Shown here: piece after piece, positions 8,548 through 16,920 of the stretch
How the letters are laid out: each line of letters opens with the position of its first letter
How positions within the stretch are numbered: position 1 is the first letter of the stretch
Assembly (NCBI RefSeq): GCF_000721235.1
Contig: NZ_JOFH01000006.1
Coordinates: forward strand, 242,790-306,789
Direction: 5' to 3'
Source: Streptomyces olivaceus
Lineage (GTDB): Bacteria > Actinomycetota > Actinomycetes > Streptomycetales > Streptomycetaceae
Length of the DNA stretch: 64,000 bases
Program-made: the position numbers and the translations under genes
Notes under the pieces: generated by a model
Seen by the model: only the letters and a program-made list of their open reading frames with translations
What the model was told of the DNA's origin: nothing
Databases searched by the model: none

Positions 8548-10026
8548 CTACACGAAGAGGCTCACCACGGCCGCCACCACGAACCCGGCCACCGACAGCA
8601 CGCTCTCCAGCACGGTCCACGTCTTCAGGGTGTCCCGCTCGCTGATGCCGAAGTACTTGGCGACCATCCAGAAGCCGCCGTCGTTGACATGCGAGGCGAA
8701 GATGGAACCCGCCGAGATGGCCATGATGACCAGCGCGACGAACGCCTGCGAGTGGTCGCCCTCCGCCAGCAGCGGCGCCACGATGCCCGCCGTCGTCACG
8801 ATCGCCACCGTCGCCGAGCCCTGCGCCACCCGCAGCACCAGGGAGAGCAGGTAGGACAGGACGATCACCGGCAGGCCGACGTCGTTGAAGGTGTCGGAGA
8901 GGGCCTGGGCGACGCCGCTCGCGCTGAGGACGGCACCGAAGACACCGCCCGCGCCGACCACGAGGAGGATGTTGCCGACCGGCTTCAGCGAGGCCGTCGA
9001 GACGGTCTCCAGGGACTTGCGGGACCAGCCGCGCCGGATGCCGAGCAGGTAGTAGGCGAGGAACAGGGCGATGGTCAGGGCGACGAACGGGTTGCCGAAG
9101 AACTCGATCACCGAGCGGAGGGTGGACGGGTCCAGGGCGATGGAGGAGAAGGTCGCGGCGAGGATCAGCACCAGCGGGGTGCCGATGATGCCGAGGACCG
9201 TGCCGAGCGCGACCGGGTTCTCCCGGGGCGTGACGCCGGCGCTGCGCTGCTCGTCGATGACGGACTGCTTGGCCTCCTCGGCGGCCTCCACCATGTCCTG
9301 CGGCACGGCGACGAAGATGCGGCGCCCGATCCAGGCGGCGAAGACCCAGGCGGCGAGCACGGCCGGGATGCCGCAGACGATGCCCATGAGGATGATCCAG
9401 CCCAGGTCCACGTGGAGCAGGCCGGCGGCGGCCACCGGGCCGGGGTGCGGCGGCAGGAAGGCGTGGGTCATGGAGAGGCCGGCCAGCAGCGGCAGACAGT
9501 AGAGCAGGACCGACTTGCCGGAGCGCTTGGCGGCGGCGTAGACGATCGGCGCGAGGACGAAGATGCCGACGTCGAAGAAGACCGGGATGCCGAAGATCAG
9601 GCCGGTCAGGCCCATCGCGAGCGGGGCGCGCTTCTCGCCGAAGAGGCCGAGCAGCCGGGAGGCCAGGACCTCGGCGCCGCCGCTGACTTCGAGGATCGCG
9701 CCGAGCATGGTGCCCAGGCCGATGATGATGGCGACGTGGCCGAGGATGCCGCCCATGCCGGACTCGATGGTCGATACGGCGTCGGACTTCTGGACGGTGC
9801 CGAAGAGTTCGGTGACCGAGAGGCCGGCGAGCAGGCCGACGGCTATGGAGACGGAGAGCAGCGCGACGAAGGGCTGCAGCCGGACCTTGATGATCAGGAA
9901 GAGCAGCAGCACGATGCCGATCGCGGCGACGGTCAGCAGGCCCGCCGTGCCGTCGATCAGGGTGAGGAGACCGCCGGTGTGCGGTGGCGCCTCGTCGGCG
10001 GCGAGCTGGAGAGACATGGGGGACAT
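8548..10026 (-). CDS. GntP-family gluconate-type permease
   Basis: 492-residue transporter of the GntP family, which take up gluconate and related aldonic acids with protons. About 12-13 hydrophobic segments are visible. Family hallmarks include GMGGILGHVAIIIGLGTMLG, FGIPVFFDVG and HAFLPPHPGP, and the C-terminal SHVNDGGFW. The ATG at 10026 has GAGGAC upstream. It is the last gene of a leftward unit after a PfkB kinase, IclR regulator and RidA, but a hairpin (10077-10110) lies just ahead of it and may tune its expression. Given the neighbours, an amino-sugar acid such as glucosaminate or its N-acetyl form is a plausible substrate (inference). Confidence 0.92.
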   Translation of the reverse strand: MSPMSLQLAADEAPPHTGGLLTLIDGTAGLLTVAAIGIVLLLFLIIKVRLQPFVALLSVSIAVGLLAGLSVTELFGTVQKSDAVSTIESGMGGILGHVAIIIGLGTMLGAILEVSGGAEVLASRLLGLFGEKRAPLAMGLTGLIFGIPVFFDVGIFVLAPIVYAAAKRSGKSVLLYCLPLLAGLSMTHAFLPPHPGPVAAAGLLHVDLGWIILMGIVCGIPAVLAAWVFAAWIGRRIFVAVPQDMVEAAEEAKQSVIDEQRSAGVTPRENPVALGTVLGIIGTPLVLILAATFSSIALDPSTLRSVIEFFGNPFVALTIALFLAYYLLGIRRGWSRKSLETVSTASLKPVGNILLVVGAGGVFGAVLSASGVAQALSDTFNDVGLPVIVLSYLLSLVLRVAQGSATVAIVTTAGIVAPLLAEGDHSQAFVALVIMAISAGSIFASHVNDGGFWMVAKYFGISERDTLKTWTVLESVLSVAGFVVAAVVSLFV

Positions 10027-10076
10027 GAGGGGGTCCTCGGGGTAAGAGCATGGGGCTTTCGGGCAGGGAGGAGCGC

Positions 10077-10110
10077 GGCACGGCGTCCCGTGGGACGGGG
10101 ACGCCGTGCC
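10077..10110 (-). terminator. Intercistronic hairpin between ridA and gntP
   Basis: Perfect 13-base arms (GGCACGGCGTCCC and its complement) around an 8-base loop, sitting in the 125-base gap between ridA and gntP. It could be an attenuator, a partial terminator or an mRNA stabiliser of the upstream genes. No U-run follows. Confidence 0.7.
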
Positions 10111-10151
10111 GATCACAGACAGTCAGGCAGGCGGTACGGGGCGGCGGAACC

Positions 10152-10562
10152 TCAGCCGAGGGCGGCGAGGGCGTCGATCTCGATGAGGAGCCCCGCGGGC
10201 AGACCGACGTAGACGGTCGTGCGGGCGGCGGGCGGCTGGGTGAGGCCCTGCTCCCCGAAGTAGGCGTTGTAGATGTCGTTCATCTCGGCGAAGTGGTCCA
10301 CGTCCGTGAGGTAGACGCGGATCATCAGCACGTCGTCCCAGGAGGCGCCGCCCTCCTCCAGGATCGCCTTGACGTTGGCGAGGGTCTGGAGGGTCTGCTC
10401 GCGCAGGGTCGGACCGGCCGGGGTGGGGGCCTTGCCCTCCTCGTGCGGGAGGAAGCCGACCTGGCCGGCGACCTGGAGGAGGTTCCCCTTCTTCACGCCG
10501 TGGCTGAACTTCGCCGGGGGGACGGTGTGGGTCGCGGGGGTGAGAGCGATCTTGTCGGTCAT
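10152..10562 (-). CDS. ridA: RidA-family enamine/imine deaminase
   Basis: 136-residue member of the RidA (YjgF/YER057c/UK114) family, which hydrolyses reactive enamine/imine intermediates released by PLP-dependent dehydratases. Family features are KGNLLQVAGQVGF near residue 27, QTLQTLANVKAILEEGGASWDDVL, VYLTDVDHFAEMNDIYNAYF, the Arg of PPARTTV that binds the substrate carboxylate, and LIEIDALAAL at the end. The ATG overlaps the IclR stop as ATGA, and AAGGAAG lies 7 bases upstream, so translation is probably coupled. Its presence beside a PLP fold-III deaminase makes chemical sense: it would clear the imine product. Confidence 0.93.
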   Translation of the reverse strand: MTDKIALTPATHTVPPAKFSHGVKKGNLLQVAGQVGFLPHEEGKAPTPAGPTLREQTLQTLANVKAILEEGGASWDDVLMIRVYLTDVDHFAEMNDIYNAYFGEQGLTQPPAARTTVYVGLPAGLLIEIDALAALG

Positions 10563-11323
10563 GCGGTGACTTCCTTGACTGGGGTCCTGCCGGAGTACTC
10601 GCCGCTGATGGCGTCCGCCGTGCGGCGGACCAGCGGGAGCAGGGTGAGGAGTTCGTCGGCGGTGACGACGACGTTCGGCGCGGAGACCGACATGGCGGCG
10701 ACCACCCGGCCGTCGGCACCCCGGATGGGCGCGGCGACGCAGTTGATGGACTCCTCGTGGCCACCGAGGTCGGTGGCCCAGCCCTGTTCGCGCACCTTGG
10801 CCAGTTCCTTGAGGAACCCCTCGGCGTTCGGTGTCGAACGGGCTGTGTACAGGGGGTAGTCGAGCTTCTCGGCCACGGCCCGCAGCTCGTTCTCGGGAAG
10901 GTCGGCGAGCAGCAGCTTGGCGACGGCCGCGACGGTGATGGCGACGGGCTTGCCGATCCGGGAGTACATGCGGACCGGGTAGCGGCTGTCGACCTTGTCG
11001 ATGTAGAGGACCTCGTCCTCCTCGTGGACGGCGAGGTGGACGGTGTGTCCGACCTGTTCGTTGAGGCGTACGAGGTGGGGGTGGGCGATCTCGCGGACGT
11101 CGAGGTTCTCCATCGCCTCCTGGGCGAGGGAGATGAGCCGGGCGCCGAGGCGGTAGCGCTGGTCGGCCTGGCGGTAGACGAAGCCGTGCTCGTGGAGGGT
11201 GCGCAGCAGGCGCAGGGCGGTGGACTTGTGCACGCCGAGGCGGTCGGCGACCCGGCCCAGGTCGGCGGGGCCCTCGGCGAGCAGCGGCAGGATGCTGAGC
11301 GCGCGGTCGACGGTCTGGCTCAT
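10559..11323 (-). CDS. IclR-family transcriptional regulator
   Basis: 254-residue regulator. The N-terminal 60 residues form the winged HTH (RALSILPLLAEGPADLGRVADRLGVHKSTALRLLRTL) and the rest the IclR effector domain, with YSRIGKPVAITVAAVAKLLLADLP and SINCVAAPIRGADGRVVAAMSVSAP. It overlaps both neighbours by four bases (ATGA), so it belongs to the kinase-iclR-ridA message. IclR members often sense sugar acids (KdgR) or aromatic acids. Here it probably controls the divergent promoters around 12409-12557, where a perfect palindrome is present. Confidence 0.93.
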   Translation of the reverse strand: MSQTVDRALSILPLLAEGPADLGRVADRLGVHKSTALRLLRTLHEHGFVYRQADQRYRLGARLISLAQEAMENLDVREIAHPHLVRLNEQVGHTVHLAVHEEDEVLYIDKVDSRYPVRMYSRIGKPVAITVAAVAKLLLADLPENELRAVAEKLDYPLYTARSTPNAEGFLKELAKVREQGWATDLGGHEESINCVAAPIRGADGRVVAAMSVSAPNVVVTADELLTLLPLVRRTADAISGEYSGRTPVKEVTA

Positions 11324-12408
11324 GGCGTACGTACCTCCTCGTCGGCCCCTGCGCCGGTCTCGTCACCGGCCGTTCCATCGGCCGCGTCGCCGGCCGCGTC
11401 GCGGGCCTGCGTCCAGCCGGGGCCGAGTCGCAGTCTCCCCCATGCGGTGTCGTCCAGGGCGGCCAGGCGGTCGGCGTGGTCGCGGGCGGGGGGCGCGGCG
11501 AGGTCGCCGGGGACGGTGAGGGCAGCGGCGGCCATGAGGTGGCCGTGGCGCAGCCGGTCGCGCACGGGCAGGCCGCGCAGGGTGGCCGAGAGGAACCCGG
11601 CGGCGAAGGCGTCGCCCGCGCCGACGGCGGCGACGACGTCGACGGCGAGGGCGGGGACGGTGGTCCGCTCGCTGCCGTGGAAGGCGGTGGCGCCGGTCGC
11701 ACCCTGCTTGACGACGAGCACGTCCGGCTCGGGCAGCGCGGCGCGTACGGCCTCGGGTCCGCCCAGGTCCCAGGCCTCGTCCTCGCCGACGAAGACGAGG
11801 TCGGCGCCGCGGGCCAGCTCCAGCAGGATGCGGGGGCCGTCCGCGGCGTCGCGCCACAGGCCGGGGCGGTGGTTGACGTCGAAGGAGACCAGGGGGCGGC
11901 CGGGACGGCGGGCGGTCAGCTCCCGCATCAGGCCGAGGCAGTCGGCGGAGAGCGCGGGCGTGATGCCGGACAGGTGCAGGACGCGGCCGGAGCGGATCGC
12001 GTCGAGGTCCATGGTGTCGGCGGACATCGCGGAGGCCGCGGAGCCCGCGCGGTAGTACGCCACCTCGTGGGCGTCGGTGGCGCGGTCGCCGGCGGTGCGG
12101 AAGTAGACGCCGGTCGGGCGGCCGGGGTCCCGGCGCACGGCGGAGACGTCGACGCCGTAGGCACCGATCGCCTCGACGAGGTGGTCGCCGAAGCCGTCGG
12201 CGCCGACCCGGCCGACCCAGCGGACGGAGTGCCCGGCGGCGGCGAGCACGCAGGCCACGTTGGACTCGGCGCCGCCTATGGCCCGCTCGAAGGAAGGGAC
12301 GTCGGCGAGGCGCCCGGGGCGGGAGGGCAGGAAGGTGACCATGGACTCGCCGAGCGCGACGACGTCCGCGACGTCGGGGGCGGTGCTGCGGGGTCCGTCG
12401 ACGGTCAC
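11320..12408 (-). CDS. kdgK: PfkB-family sugar kinase, probable 2-keto-3-deoxygluconate kinase
   Basis: 362-residue ribokinase/PfkB-type kinase. N-terminal VVALGESMVTFLPSRPG and the AIGGAESNVACVLAAAGHSV motif match the KdgK/sugar-kinase group; the C-terminal signature is VVAAVGAGDAFAAGF with the catalytic Asp in GAGD. KdgK converts 2-keto-3-deoxygluconate to its 6-phosphate. The GTG at 12408 is preceded by AGGA. The stop overlaps the iclR start by ATGA. A substrate of KDG is inferred from sequence type and from the cluster, where the divergent deaminase would make KDG from glucosaminate; fructose or another ketose is possible. Confidence 0.82.
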   Translation of the reverse strand: MTVDGPRSTAPDVADVVALGESMVTFLPSRPGRLADVPSFERAIGGAESNVACVLAAAGHSVRWVGRVGADGFGDHLVEAIGAYGVDVSAVRRDPGRPTGVYFRTAGDRATDAHEVAYYRAGSAASAMSADTMDLDAIRSGRVLHLSGITPALSADCLGLMRELTARRPGRPLVSFDVNHRPGLWRDAADGPRILLELARGADLVFVGEDEAWDLGGPEAVRAALPEPDVLVVKQGATGATAFHGSERTTVPALAVDVVAAVGAGDAFAAGFLSATLRGLPVRDRLRHGHLMAAAALTVPGDLAAPPARDHADRLAALDDTAWGRLRLGPGWTQARDAAGDAADGTAGDETGAGADEEVRTP

Positions 12409-12497
12409 GATGGTCCTGGCTCCTCTGCGCGTCTCGCGGGCGGCGGCTCCGTTGACCCCGCGTTCGCCGAGATGTTAGACAGCAGTAAGCGATATAC

Positions 12498-12511
12498 GCA
12501 ACGATCGTTGC
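12498..12511. promoter_or_regulatory. Perfect 14-bp palindrome between divergent units
   Basis: GCAACGATCGTTGC reads the same on both strands. A further half-site, TTTGCAACGCA, follows at 12517-12527. It lies in the 149-base gap between the kinase start (12408, leftward) and the deaminase start (12558, rightward), where one regulator could control both units. The most likely binder is the IclR protein of the cluster. Confidence 0.7.
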
Positions 12512-12557
12512 AGAGTTTGCAACGCATCGGATTGATGGATCAGATCATGGAGGCTCC

Positions 12558-13847
12558 ATGGCCCGCGACTCCGGTACCGAAGCCCTCGCCGAGCTGGCGC
12601 AGGAGCGCGTCGACCACCGCTTCAAGGGCCTCCCGCCGGACGCCGCGGGGCTGACCGTCGCCGAGCTGACCGCCCAGCGGCGCAACCTCTTCACCGGCGG
12701 TTTCGCCACGCCCGTCCTCGCCCTGTCCGCCGAGCGTCTCGAGCACAACCTCGCGCTGATGGAGACGTACGCCGCCCGGCACGGCCTCGCCTTCGCGCCG
12801 CACGGCAAGACCTCCATGGCCCCGCAGCTCTTCCACCGCCAGATCGAGCACGGCGCCTGGGGCATCACCCTGGCCGTGCCGCACCAGGTGTGGGTGGCGC
12901 GGGCCTTCGGCATCGGGCGGATCTTCCTCGCCAACGAGCTGGTCGACGCCGCCGCCCTGCGCCGCCTCGCCGCCGAACTCGACGCGGACCCGGACTTCCG
13001 CTTCGTCTGCTACGTCGACTCCGTGCGGGGCGTCGAGCTGATGGACGCCGCGCTGACGGAGGCGGGCGCCGGCCGCCCGGTGGACGTCGTGGTCGAGCTG
13101 GGCGCCGGTGCGGGCGCGCGGACCGGGGCGCGGACCGAGGCGGACTGCGCCGCGGTCGCCGACGCGGTGGCCGCCGCGCGCACGCTGCGCCTCGCGGGCG
13201 TCGCCGGGTACGAGGGCGAGGTGCCGGACGCCGACCCGGAGCGCGTGCGCGCCTGGCTGCGGCGGCTGGTCGCGCTGGCCGTCGACTTCGACCGGGCCGG
13301 GCGGTTCACGGGCCTTGCGGAGGTCGTGCTGAGCGCGGGCGGCAGCGCCTGGTTCGACGCGGTGGCCGACGTGTTCGCCGAGGTGCCGGACCTCTCCCTG
13401 CCCGTGCTCAAGCTGCTGCGCTCGGGCGCCTACGTCTCCCACGACGACGGGCACTACCGCGAGGTGACGCCGTTCAACCGCGTCCCCGCCGAGGGCGCCC
13501 TGGAGCCCGCGTTCCGGCTGTGGACGCAGGTGGTCTCCCGCCCCACCGCCGAGCAGGCCTTCGCCAACGCCGGCAAGCGGGACGCGGCGTACGACCTCGA
13601 CCTGCCCTTCGCCCAGGTGGTCCGCCCCTCGGACGGCGGACCCGAGCGCCCGGCGACCGGCGTCGCGGTGAGCGGCCTCTCCGACCAGCACGCCTGGCTG
13701 CGCACCGCGCCGGAGGCGGAGCTGGAGGTCGGGGACTGGGTGGGCCTGGGCCTGTCCCACCCCTGCACGTCCTTCGACAAGTGGCAGCTCATCCCGGTCG
13801 CGGAGGCGGACGGGACCGTCGTCGACTACATCCGCACGTTCTTCTGA
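12558..13847 (+). CDS. PLP fold-type III amino acid deaminase (D-serine/D-glucosaminate dehydratase type)
   Basis: 429 residues of the alanine-racemase-like barrel fold joined to the C-terminal domain of D-threonine aldolase and D-serine dehydratase. The PLP lysine is in APHGKTSMAPQ (about residue 80). The C-terminal metal site is visible as SGLSDQHAW and GLSHPCTSFDKW (His and Cys ligands). The ATG at 12558 has GGAGG 4 bases upstream. Such enzymes eliminate ammonia from beta-hydroxy D-amino acids; D-glucosaminate dehydratase, which forms 2-keto-3-deoxygluconate, belongs to this fold. With a KDG-type kinase, RidA and a GntP permease next to it, glucosaminate is the best-fitting substrate, with D-serine or D-threonine as alternatives. 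Confidence 0.85.
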   Translation: MARDSGTEALAELAQERVDHRFKGLPPDAAGLTVAELTAQRRNLFTGGFATPVLALSAERLEHNLALMETYAARHGLAFAPHGKTSMAPQLFHRQIEHGAWGITLAVPHQVWVARAFGIGRIFLANELVDAAALRRLAAELDADPDFRFVCYVDSVRGVELMDAALTEAGAGRPVDVVVELGAGAGARTGARTEADCAAVADAVAAARTLRLAGVAGYEGEVPDADPERVRAWLRRLVALAVDFDRAGRFTGLAEVVLSAGGSAWFDAVADVFAEVPDLSLPVLKLLRSGAYVSHDDGHYREVTPFNRVPAEGALEPAFRLWTQVVSRPTAEQAFANAGKRDAAYDLDLPFAQVVRPSDGGPERPATGVAVSGLSDQHAWLRTAPEAELEVGDWVGLGLSHPCTSFDKWQLIPVAEADGTVVDYIRTFF

Positions 13848-13870
13848 GAGCCATCCGAAGGAGAAGCAGC

Positions 13871-15481
13871 ATGGAAGAGCTGGTCATCCGGGACGCCGAC
13901 GTCGTGGACGGCTCCGGCGCCGACTCCTACCGCGCCGACGTCGTGGTCGACGGCGGCCGGATCGTCTCGATCGTCAAGGAGGCGGCGGCCGCCGGGTGCC
14001 AGCGCCCGAAGGCGCGCCGGGAACTGGACGCCGAGGGCCTGGTCCTGGCCCCCGGCTTCATCGACATGCACGCCCACAGCGACCTGGCGCTGCTGCGGGA
14101 CCCGGACCACAGCGCCAAGGCCGCGCAGGGCGTCACCCTGGAGGTCGTCGGCCAGGACGGGCTGTCGTACGCGCCGGTCGACGACCGCACCCTCGGCGAG
14201 GTGCGCCGTGCGATCGCCGGGTGGAACGGCCCCGGCGACGACGTCGACTTCGACTGGCGGTCGGTCGGCGAGTACCTGGACCGCCTCGACCGCGGCATCG
14301 CCGTGAACGCCGCCTACCTGATCCCGCAGGGCACGGTGCGCGCCCTCGCGGTCGGGTGGGACGACCGGGAGGTGACGCCGGCCGAGCTGGAGCGCATGCG
14401 GCGGCTGGTCGCCGAGGGCATGGAGCAGGGCGCGGTCGGCATGTCGTCCGGGCTGACGTACACGCCGGGCATGTACGCCAAGGACGCCGAGCTGACCGAG
14501 CTGTGCCGGGTGGTGGCCGAGTACGGCGGCTACTACTGCCCGCACCACCGCTCGTACGGCGCCGGCGCCCTGGAGGCGTACGAGGAGATGGTGGAGCTGA
14601 CCCGGGAGGCGGGCTGCCCGCTGCACCTGGCGCACGCCACCATGAACTTCGGCGTGAACAGGGGCCGGGCCCCCGAGCTGCTGACCCTGCTCGACGAGGC
14701 GCTGGACGGCGGCGCCGACATCACCCTGGACACGTACCCGTACACCCCCGGCTGCACCACCCTCGCGGCGCTGCTGCCGAGCTGGGCGAGCGAGGGCGGC
14801 CCGGAGCAGATCCTGAAGCGGCTGGCGGACGACGACACCGCCGAGCGGATCCGGCACCACATGGAGGAGCTGGGCTCCGACGGCTCCCACGGCGTGCCCA
14901 TGGAGTGGGAGACGATCGAGATCTCCGGCACCGGCGACCCGGCGCTCGGGGAGTACGTCGGCCGCACGGTCCAGGAGTCGGCGCGGCTGCGCGGCGAGAG
15001 CCCGTGGACGGTCGTCCGGCAGCTGCTGCTCGCCGACCGGCTGGCGCCGACCATCCTCCAGCACGTCGGCCACGAGGAGAACGTGCGCGCGATCATGCGG
15101 CACCGCGTCCACACCGGCGGCTCGGACGGCATCCTGCAGGGCGCCAAACCCCACCCGCGCGCCTACGGCACCTTCCCGCACTACCTGGGCCACTACGTGC
15201 GCGAGCTGGGCGTGCTCCCGCTGGAGGAGTGCGTCGCCCACCTCACCTCGCGCCCGGCGGCCCGGCTGCGGCTGCCGGACCGGGGCCTGGTGCGCGAGGG
15301 GTACCGGGCCGACCTGGTGCTCTTCGACCGGGCGACGGTCGCGGCCGGCAGCACCTACGAGGAGCCGCGCCGGCTGCCGACGGGGATCCCGTACGTGCTG
15401 GTCGACGGGCGGTTCGTGATGGAGGAGGGGCGGCGCACGGACGTACTGGCGGGGCGCTCGGTGCGCCGTGGCTCCCGGTGA
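13871..15481 (+). CDS. N-acyl-D-amino-acid deacylase (amidohydrolase)
   Basis: 536-residue member of the D-aminoacylase family in the metal-dependent amidohydrolase superfamily. Seen motifs: FIDMHAHSD (metal His pair, about residue 65), CPHHRSYGAG, PLHLAHATMNFG, and GGSDGILQGAKPHPRAYGTFP containing the catalytic Asp. The ATG at 13871 is 23 bases after the deaminase stop with AAGGAG upstream, so the two are co-transcribed. It would remove an N-acyl group to give the substrate of the deaminase. Substrate could be an N-acyl-D-amino acid or, as the cluster suggests, N-acetyl-D-glucosaminate. Confidence 0.88.
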   Translation: MEELVIRDADVVDGSGADSYRADVVVDGGRIVSIVKEAAAAGCQRPKARRELDAEGLVLAPGFIDMHAHSDLALLRDPDHSAKAAQGVTLEVVGQDGLSYAPVDDRTLGEVRRAIAGWNGPGDDVDFDWRSVGEYLDRLDRGIAVNAAYLIPQGTVRALAVGWDDREVTPAELERMRRLVAEGMEQGAVGMSSGLTYTPGMYAKDAELTELCRVVAEYGGYYCPHHRSYGAGALEAYEEMVELTREAGCPLHLAHATMNFGVNRGRAPELLTLLDEALDGGADITLDTYPYTPGCTTLAALLPSWASEGGPEQILKRLADDDTAERIRHHMEELGSDGSHGVPMEWETIEISGTGDPALGEYVGRTVQESARLRGESPWTVVRQLLLADRLAPTILQHVGHEENVRAIMRHRVHTGGSDGILQGAKPHPRAYGTFPHYLGHYVRELGVLPLEECVAHLTSRPAARLRLPDRGLVREGYRADLVLFDRATVAAGSTYEEPRRLPTGIPYVLVDGRFVMEEGRRTDVLAGRSVRRGSR

Positions 15482-15564
15482 GTGCCGAAACCCGCCCATA
15501 CCGCGCGTCTCAAGTGGCGGATCACACGACCCATGGAGCGTAACCGGGTCGTAAGCTCACGGAC

Positions 15565-16776
15565 ATGCAGGTGATCCAGTCGACCAAGCTCGCCAACGTC
15601 TGTTACGAGATCCGGGGCCCGGTGCTCGAGGAGGCGATGCGCCTGGAAGCGGCCGGGCACCGCATCCTGAAGCTGAACACCGGCAACCCGGCGGCCTTCG
15701 GTTTCGACTGCCCGCCCGAGATCCTGGAGGACATCCTCCGCAACGTCTCGACGGCGCACGGCTACGGCGACGCGAAGGGCCTGCTGGCGGCGCGCCGGGC
15801 GGTCGTCATGCACAACCAGACCCTCGGCATAGAGACGGACGTCGAGCACGTCTTCATCGGCAACGGCGTCTCCGAGCTGATCGTGATGGCGATGCAGGGG
15901 CTCCTCGACGACGGCGACGAGGTCCTCGTCCCGGCCCCCGACTACCCGCTGTGGACGGCCGCCGTGTCGCTCTCCGGCGGTACGGCGGTGCACTACCGCT
16001 GCGACGAGCAGTCCGACTGGATGCCGGACCTCGCCGACGTGGAGCGGAAGATCACCGACCGCACCAAGGCGCTGGTGATCATCAACCCGAACAACCCGAC
16101 CGGCGCGGTCTACGACGACGCGATGCTGCGCGGCCTGACCGACATCGCGCGCCGGCACAACCTGCTGGTCTGCTCCGACGAGATCTACGACAAGATCCTC
16201 TACGACGACGCGACGCACACCCCGACCGCCGCGATCGCCCCGGACCTGCTGACCCTCACCTTCAACGGCATGTCGAAGGCGTACCGGGTGGCCGGCTACC
16301 GGGTCGGCTGGATGTCGATCTCGGGTCCGCGCGCGCACGCCGAGTCCTACATCGAGGGCCTGACGATCCTGGCGAACATGCGGCTGTGCGCCAACATGCC
16401 GGGCCAGCACGGTGTGGTCGCCGCGCTCAGCGGGCGCCAGACGATCAACGAGCTGGTGCTGCCGGGCGGCCGGCTGCTGGAGCAGCGGGACGCGGCCCAC
16501 GAGGCGCTGACCCGCATCCCGGGCGTGACGTGCGTGAAGCCCAAGGGGGCGCTGTACCTCTTCCCCCGACTCGATCCCAAGGTCTTCAAGATCAAGGACG
16601 ACCGGCGGATGGTCCTGGACCTGCTGCGCCAGGAGAAGATCATGGTAGTCCAGGGCACCGGCTTCAACTGGCCCGAACCCGACCACTTCCGGGTGGTGAC
16701 CCTCCCGACGGCCGGTGATCTGCGCGAGGCGGTGGACCGGATCGGCAACTTCCTGGACGGCTACAGCCAGCCGTGA
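15565..16776 (+). CDS. AlaA-type class I/II aminotransferase
   Basis: 403-residue PLP-dependent aminotransferase of the alanine/glutamate-pyruvate (AlaA) group. Features: LNTGNPAAFGF near residue 36, GNGVSELIVMAMQGLLDDGDEVLVP, the NPNNPTGAVY loop, CSDEIYDKILYD, and the PLP lysine in NGMSKAYRVAGYRVGW. It probably transfers amino groups between alanine and 2-oxoglutarate. No Shine-Dalgarno precedes the ATG at 15565, but TAAGCT ends 7 bases before it, so the message may be leaderless. It is followed by a weak hairpin at 16782-16798. Confidence 0.9.
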   Translation: MQVIQSTKLANVCYEIRGPVLEEAMRLEAAGHRILKLNTGNPAAFGFDCPPEILEDILRNVSTAHGYGDAKGLLAARRAVVMHNQTLGIETDVEHVFIGNGVSELIVMAMQGLLDDGDEVLVPAPDYPLWTAAVSLSGGTAVHYRCDEQSDWMPDLADVERKITDRTKALVIINPNNPTGAVYDDAMLRGLTDIARRHNLLVCSDEIYDKILYDDATHTPTAAIAPDLLTLTFNGMSKAYRVAGYRVGWMSISGPRAHAESYIEGLTILANMRLCANMPGQHGVVAALSGRQTINELVLPGGRLLEQRDAAHEALTRIPGVTCVKPKGALYLFPRLDPKVFKIKDDRRMVLDLLRQEKIMVVQGTGFNWPEPDHFRVVTLPTAGDLREAVDRIGNFLDGYSQP

Positions 16777-16781
16777 GGCAG

Positions 16782-16829
16782 CCACGGGAGAGCCGTGGGA
16801 CAGCCGCGCACCGGCCGTGATCTCACGGC
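16782..16829 (+). terminator. Two small hairpins after the aminotransferase
   Basis: CCACGG/CCGTGG arms at 16782-16798 and a second perfect 7-base inverted repeat GCCGTGA-TC-TCACGGC at 16814-16829. Either could terminate the aminotransferase message. Confidence 0.5.
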
Positions 16830-16867
16830 TTGTGTACACATCGTCCGGTTCTGTGAACAACTCAACT

Positions 16868-16913
16868 TTAGACGGAATCTAAGCTAGGATGGCTTCCTGA
16901 AGAACTCAGGAGG
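16868..16913 (+). promoter_or_regulatory. Promoter region with dyad, -10 box and ribosome site
   Basis: TTAGA-CGGAA-TCTAA forms a dyad at 16868-16882, immediately followed by a -10-like TAGGAT (16885-16890) and a strong AGGAGG (16908-16913) 7 bases before the ATG at 16921. A repressor bound to the dyad would block the promoter of the small gene downstream. Confidence 0.55.
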
Positions 16914-16920
16914 CCGTCCC

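Noticed and set aside
8284..10212. 642-codon + strand frame opposite the permease and acidic protein
   Set aside because: Runs antisense to two clear genes, has the His/Asp/Gly-rich composition of a GC-bias shadow and no domain.
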